Below the pieces are notes generated by a model. That model did not search any database. It worked only from the letters and a program-made list of their open reading frames with translations, and was not told the DNA's origin. A stretch of 64,000 nt of DNA from Ricinus communis (lineage: Eukaryota; Streptophyta; Magnoliopsida; Malpighiales; Euphorbiaceae). Position numbers and translations under genes: made by a program. Location of the stretch: positions 25,114,802 through 25,178,801 of the forward strand of contig NC_063258.1 of assembly GCF_019578655.1 (NCBI RefSeq), in the 5' to 3' direction. This document shows, piece after piece, positions 59,929-64,000 of the stretch (position 1 is the first letter of the stretch; each line of letters opens with the position of its first letter).

Positions 59929-62900
59929 ATGGCGACATTAATAGTTCAAACTCGTTTAGTTCTTCTGTTGGCACTTATAAGCGTTGTGGCTGCATTTCCA
60001 AATTGGTTACACTTTCCACATCCATTATTTCATTTCCGCCCAATTCCAATCCATCGTCCAATTCCAATCCCTCGTCCTATTCCAATTACACTTCCGGTCT
60101 CTCCTCGGATCCCAATCCCTCATGTACCTTCATTTGGGGAGTGCTTAGCACCTGTTATTGGCATTGGCGGATGCTTGAAGGCCATCTATGAAGTTGCAAT
60201 CTTTGGCAATGATCGCAATATAGTAACTCTGAATCCTTTTGAATCTTGTTGTGAGGCCATCAGTAATATCAGTATGTATTGTTGGCCCTTTATTTTACCA
60301 GGAAAACCTGACATTGGCAATCAACTCAAAAGCATTTGTGCCGTAAAAGAGACACCTCCACCTCTATCACCACCAGCTGCACCAACAAAAATAGAGCCAT
60401 TCCCGCCACTAATAATAGCACCGACAATAGAAAGACCATTTCCTACAACAGTTCCACCTGTAAATCAAGAGGCCTTTCCACCTGTAGTAGTTCCACCCGT
60501 AGTAAAAAAACCACTTCCTACAACATTTGCACTTGCAAATCTAAAGGCTTTTCCACCTATAGCAGTTGCACCCGCAGTAAAAGAATCACTTCCTACAACA
60601 ATTGCACATATAAATCAAGAGGCTCTTCCACCTGGAGCAATTGCACCAATTATAAATCAAGAGGCATTTTCACCTATAAATGTTGCGCTAAAGAAACAAG
60701 AGGAATTATCGCCTAAAGCAATTGCGCCTATAAAAGAAGAGTCAATACCACCAACACCAGTTGCACCAATGAAAGAAGAGTTACTTTCACCAATAATAGT
60801 TGGACCAGCAAAGCAAAAGGAACTTCCACCTATAACAACCACACCAGTACAAGAGGCATTTGCACCTATAGCAATTCCATTAGTACATGCAAAAGCATTT
60901 CCGCCTGCAATAGCTACATCGGTAAATCAAAAGGCATTATCTCCTATAGCAAACGTACCAGTAAGTCAAGAGTCTCTTGCACCTAGTAATCAAGAGGCTC
61001 TTCCACCTGTAGCAGCTGCACGCGCAATAAAAAGACCACTTCTAACAACAATGGCACCAATAGGAGTTGGACAATCAACACGAGATGAATTTCAGCCTAC
61101 AACAGTTGCACCAGAGCAAGAGGCATTTGCACCTATAACAATTCCATCAGTACACACAAAAGTATTTCCGCCTGCCTTAGCTGCATTAGTGTATCAAAAG
61201 GCGTTTTCACCTCCAGCTAGTCCACCAGTAAGTCAAGAGGCATTTCCACCTGTAAGTCAAGAGGCTCTTCCACTTGTAGCAGTTGCACCAATTACTAATC
61301 GAGAGGCAATTCCACCTGCAAATGTCGGGCCAACAAAACAAAATGAATTACCAATTAGAGTAATTACGCCTACAAAAGAAGAGCCAATCCCACCAACACC
61401 GGCCGCACCAATAAAAGAAGAGTTACTTCCACCAATAGCAGTTGGACCAACAAAACAAGAAGAACTTCCACTTACAGCAGTTGCACCGGTACAAAAGGTA
61501 TTTGTGCCTGTAGCAATTCCATCAGTACACACAAAAGTATTTCCGCCTGCCATAGCTCCACCAATAAGTCAAGATTCTCTTGCACCTGCAACAGTTGCAC
61601 GAATAATAAATCAAGAGGCCTTTCTACCTGTAAATCAAGAGGCTCTTCCACCTATAGCAGTTGCACCAATTACAAATCGAGAGACAATCCCACCTGCTAA
61701 TGTTGCGCCAATGAAACAAGATGAATCACCCCCTAGAGCAATTTCGCCTATAAAAAAAGAACCAATCCCACCAACACCAGTTGCACCAAGAAAAGAAGAG
61801 TTACTTTCACCAATAGCAGTTGGACCAACAAAACGAGAAGAACTTCCACCTATAGCAGTTGCACCAGTACAAGAGGTATTTGCGCCTGTAGGAGTTCCAT
61901 CAGTAAACACAAAAGTATTTCTGCCTGCCATAGCTGCACTAGTATATCAAAAGGCGTTTTCGCCTCCAGCTAGTGCACCAGTAAGTCAAGAGGCATTTCC
62001 ATCTGTAAGTCAAGAGGCTCTTCCACCTATACCAGTTGCACCAATTACTAATCGAGAGGCAATTCCACCTGCAAATATCGCGCCAATAAAACAAGATGAA
62101 TTACCACATAGAGCAATTACGCCCACAAAAGAAGAGCTAATCCCACCAACACCAGCCGCACCAATAAAAGAAGAGTTAGTTCCTCCAATATCAGTTGGAC
62201 CAACAAAACGAGAAGAACTTCCACCTACAACAGTTGCACCGGTACAAGAGGCATTTGCGCCTGTAGGAATTCCATCAGTACACACAAAAGCATTTTCGCC
62301 TGCCATAACTGCACTAGTAAGTCAAGCGTCTCTTGCAACTGCAACAGTTGCACGAATAATAAATCAAGAGGCCTATCCACCTGTAAATCAAGAGGCTCTT
62401 CCACCTATAGCAGTTCCACCAATTACAAATCGAGAGATAATCACACCTGCAAATGTTGCACCAATGAAACAAGATGGATCACCCCCTAGAGCAATTTCAC
62501 CCATAAAAGAAGAGTCAATCCCACCAACACCAGTTGCACTAAGAAAAGAAGAGTTACTTCCACCAACAGCAGTTGGACCAACAAAACGAGAAGAACTTCC
62601 ACCTACATCAGTTGCACCAGTACAAGAGGTATTTGCACCTATAGGAGTTCCATCAGTACACACAAAAGTATTTTCTACTGCCATAGCTGCACTAGTGTAT
62701 CAAAAGGCATTTTCACCTCCAGCTAGTGCACCAGTAAGTCAAGAGGCATTTCTACCTATAAGTCAAGAGGCTCTTCCACCTATAGCAGTTGTACCAATTA
62801 CTAATCGAGAGGCAATTCCACTAGCAAATGTCGCGCCAAGGAAACAAGATGAATTACCACATAGAACAATTACGCCCACAAAAGAAGAGCCAATCCCACC

Positions 62901-63618
62901 AACACCAGCCGCACCAATAAAAGAAGAGTTACTTCCACCAATAGCAGTTGGACCAACAAAACGAGAAGAACTTCCACCTACACCAGTTGCACCGGCACAA
63001 GAGGCATTTGCGCCTGTAGCAATTCCATCAGTACATACAAAAGCATTTCAGCCTGCCATAGCTGCACCAGTAAGTCAAACGTCTCTTGCACCTGCAACAG
63101 TTGCACGAATAATAAATCAAGAGGCCTTTCCACCTGTAAATCAAGAGGCTCTTCCACCTATAGCAGTTGCACCATTTACAAATCGAGAGACAATCCCACC
63201 TGCAAATGTTGCACCAATGAAACAAGATGAATCACCCCTTAGAGCAATTTTGCCCATAAAAGAAGAGCCAATCCCACCAACACCAGTTGCACCAAGAAAA
63301 GAAGAGTTACTTCCACCAATAGTAGTTGGACCAACAAAACGAGAAGAACTTCCACCTACAGCTGTTGCTCCAGTACAAGAGGTATTTTCACCTATAGGAG
63401 TTCTATCAGTACATACAAAAGTATTTCCGCCTACCATAGCTGCACTAGTGTCTCAAAAGGCATTTTCACCTCCAGCTAGTGCACCAGTAAGTCAAGAGGC
63501 ATTTTCACCTATAAGTCAAGAGGCTCTTCCACCTATAGGAGTTGCACCAGTTACTAATCGAGAGGCAATTCCTCCTGCAAATGTCGCGCCTGTCACGACC
63601 CACTTTGTGGGCCCGTGA
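59929..63618 (+). CDS. Giant prolamin-like protein with higher-order Pro-rich repeat tail, 3' end cut by an LTR
   Basis: 1229 codons without interruption. Signal peptide about 1-22; a Pro/Ile/Arg-rich spacer (PIPIPRPIPI); six cysteines at 72, 82, 107, 108, 118 and 137 in the prolamin-like pattern; then about 1080 residues rich in Pro, Ala, Glu and Lys with no further cysteine. The tail becomes a regular repeat from residue about 421: A-type units (VYQKAFSPPAS...) and B-type units (VSQASLAPATVARIINQ...) alternate. The last seven residues and the TGA come from a retroelement LTR starting at 63591, so the native C-terminus is missing here. Head related to the gene at 49276. A secreted, extended wall-type protein is plausible, but the function is unknown. 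Confidence 0.85.
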   Translation: MATLIVQTRLVLLLALISVVAAFPNWLHFPHPLFHFRPIPIHRPIPIPRPIPITLPVSPRIPIPHVPSFGECLAPVIGIGGCLKAIYEVAIFGNDRNIVTLNPFESCCEAISNISMYCWPFILPGKPDIGNQLKSICAVKETPPPLSPPAAPTKIEPFPPLIIAPTIERPFPTTVPPVNQEAFPPVVVPPVVKKPLPTTFALANLKAFPPIAVAPAVKESLPTTIAHINQEALPPGAIAPIINQEAFSPINVALKKQEELSPKAIAPIKEESIPPTPVAPMKEELLSPIIVGPAKQKELPPITTTPVQEAFAPIAIPLVHAKAFPPAIATSVNQKALSPIANVPVSQESLAPSNQEALPPVAAARAIKRPLLTTMAPIGVGQSTRDEFQPTTVAPEQEAFAPITIPSVHTKVFPPALAALVYQKAFSPPASPPVSQEAFPPVSQEALPLVAVAPITNREAIPPANVGPTKQNELPIRVITPTKEEPIPPTPAAPIKEELLPPIAVGPTKQEELPLTAVAPVQKVFVPVAIPSVHTKVFPPAIAPPISQDSLAPATVARIINQEAFLPVNQEALPPIAVAPITNRETIPPANVAPMKQDESPPRAISPIKKEPIPPTPVAPRKEELLSPIAVGPTKREELPPIAVAPVQEVFAPVGVPSVNTKVFLPAIAALVYQKAFSPPASAPVSQEAFPSVSQEALPPIPVAPITNREAIPPANIAPIKQDELPHRAITPTKEELIPPTPAAPIKEELVPPISVGPTKREELPPTTVAPVQEAFAPVGIPSVHTKAFSPAITALVSQASLATATVARIINQEAYPPVNQEALPPIAVPPITNREIITPANVAPMKQDGSPPRAISPIKEESIPPTPVALRKEELLPPTAVGPTKREELPPTSVAPVQEVFAPIGVPSVHTKVFSTAIAALVYQKAFSPPASAPVSQEAFLPISQEALPPIAVVPITNREAIPLANVAPRKQDELPHRTITPTKEEPIPPTPAAPIKEELLPPIAVGPTKREELPPTPVAPAQEAFAPVAIPSVHTKAFQPAIAAPVSQTSLAPATVARIINQEAFPPVNQEALPPIAVAPFTNRETIPPANVAPMKQDESPLRAILPIKEEPIPPTPVAPRKEELLPPIVVGPTKREELPPTAVAPVQEVFSPIGVLSVHTKVFPPTIAALVSQKAFSPPASAPVSQEAFSPISQEALPPIGVAPVTNREAIPPANVAPVTTHFVGP
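61189..63590 (+). repeat. Coding higher-order tandem repeat, exact 753-bp period
   Basis: A units begin at 61189, 61942, 62695 and 63448; B units begin at 61564, 62317 and 63070. Every A-to-A and B-to-B step is exactly 753 bp (251 codons), with A 375 bp and B 378 bp long. The fourth A unit is interrupted after 143 bp by the LTR. A more degenerate unit precedes the array (about 60600-61188). Confidence 0.95.
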
Positions 63619-64000
63619 CCGGCACTAGGGAATGGGTAGGCTTAAGGCCACCAAAACCCGTAGTAAGCCTTACCATCCCGCAAAACCAGATATACAATTA
63701 TCAAAATATAAAGTAGTCATAATTGTCTTGCATAATAAATCATCATATTACCAACATGAGTAAAAATAATCGTTATATAAATTTTAAAATTTCCTACTGC
63801 GGATACTCTAGAGTAATAATGACAAGTATAGAAGTACAAGATAATTACAAAAGTCCGAAGAAGAAGAAGTCGGACTGTCAAATGTGCGATGGCGAAGAAG
63901 GTCTTTAACTGCCACCTGAAAAATAATTTACAACTGAGACTGTCAGTCTCGAGAGTGAGTCAAAATCAAATAATCTAAGGACTATTGCAACCTTCACATG
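63591..64000. mobile_element. LTR terminus, same family as the solo LTR, continuing past the right edge
   Basis: Begins TGTCACGACCC and is colinear with 20912-21320: the first 80 bp are almost identical, and the segment 'gagagtgagt.aaaatcaaa' recurs at 63951 and 21281. It lies inside the open frame of the giant gene; if the insertion is simple, the target duplication should be GCGCC (63586-63590). The other end is outside the window. Confidence 0.88.

Noticed and set aside
61257..63437. Series of 98-codon antisense frames in the giant gene
   Set aside because: They recur with the 753-bp repeat and reflect its composition; same stop and start by periodicity, no independent support.
1..64000. 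tRNA, rRNA, CRISPR or bacterial-type operon signals
   Set aside because: None seen; the sequence is ordinary plant nuclear DNA with introns and retroelements.

Overview
The window is nuclear DNA of a flowering plant, most likely a eudicot. Genes are intron-rich with GT/AG borders, intergenic DNA is very AT-rich, and LTR retrotransposons are present. The proteins closely resemble Arabidopsis TIP1/PAT24, CDC26, TTM3 and an AT1G15740-type LRR protein. The species cannot be fixed from sequence alone.

Left third (1-15.3 kb): two conserved genes on the minus strand. The first is a partial leucine-rich-repeat gene (exons 1-11, continuing past the left edge) in which most repeats sit on their own 72-nt exon. 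The second is a complete 13-exon ankyrin/DHHC S-acyltransferase gene (TIP1/PAT24-like, 632 aa).

Middle (16.8-36.2 kb): a tandemly duplicated cluster of small secreted six-cysteine 'prolamin-like' (PF05617/ECA1-type) genes. It holds one gene with an 11-residue Pro/Ala/Ser repeat tail, two near-identical copies of type A (158 aa), one broken and one intact copy of type B, two copies of type C (Pro-rich linker), and two 'ghost' loci whose flanks survive without coding sequence. A 2.9-kb solo LTR with a perfect 5-bp target duplication lies inside the cluster.

Next (37.2-42.4 kb): a small hyperacidic nuclear-type protein gene, and then the conserved dicistronic CDC26-TTM3 unit (APC/C subunit and triphosphate tunnel metalloenzyme on one minus-strand transcript, separated by 25 nt).

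Right third (43.2-64 kb): two further prolamin-like genes whose upstream regions are paralogous. The first has an old, stop-riddled Ty1/copia element inserted in its upstream region. The second is a giant 1229-codon form with a higher-order tandem repeat tail (exact 753-bp period) cut off by a second LTR of the same family as the solo LTR. Between them lies about 9 kb of AT-rich, gene-free DNA with a large inverted repeat and several decayed dispersed repeats.

The most unusual content is the prolamin-like cluster: a constant six-Cys secreted head with fast-changing low-complexity tails, copied, converted, broken and truncated by transposons within 47 kb.
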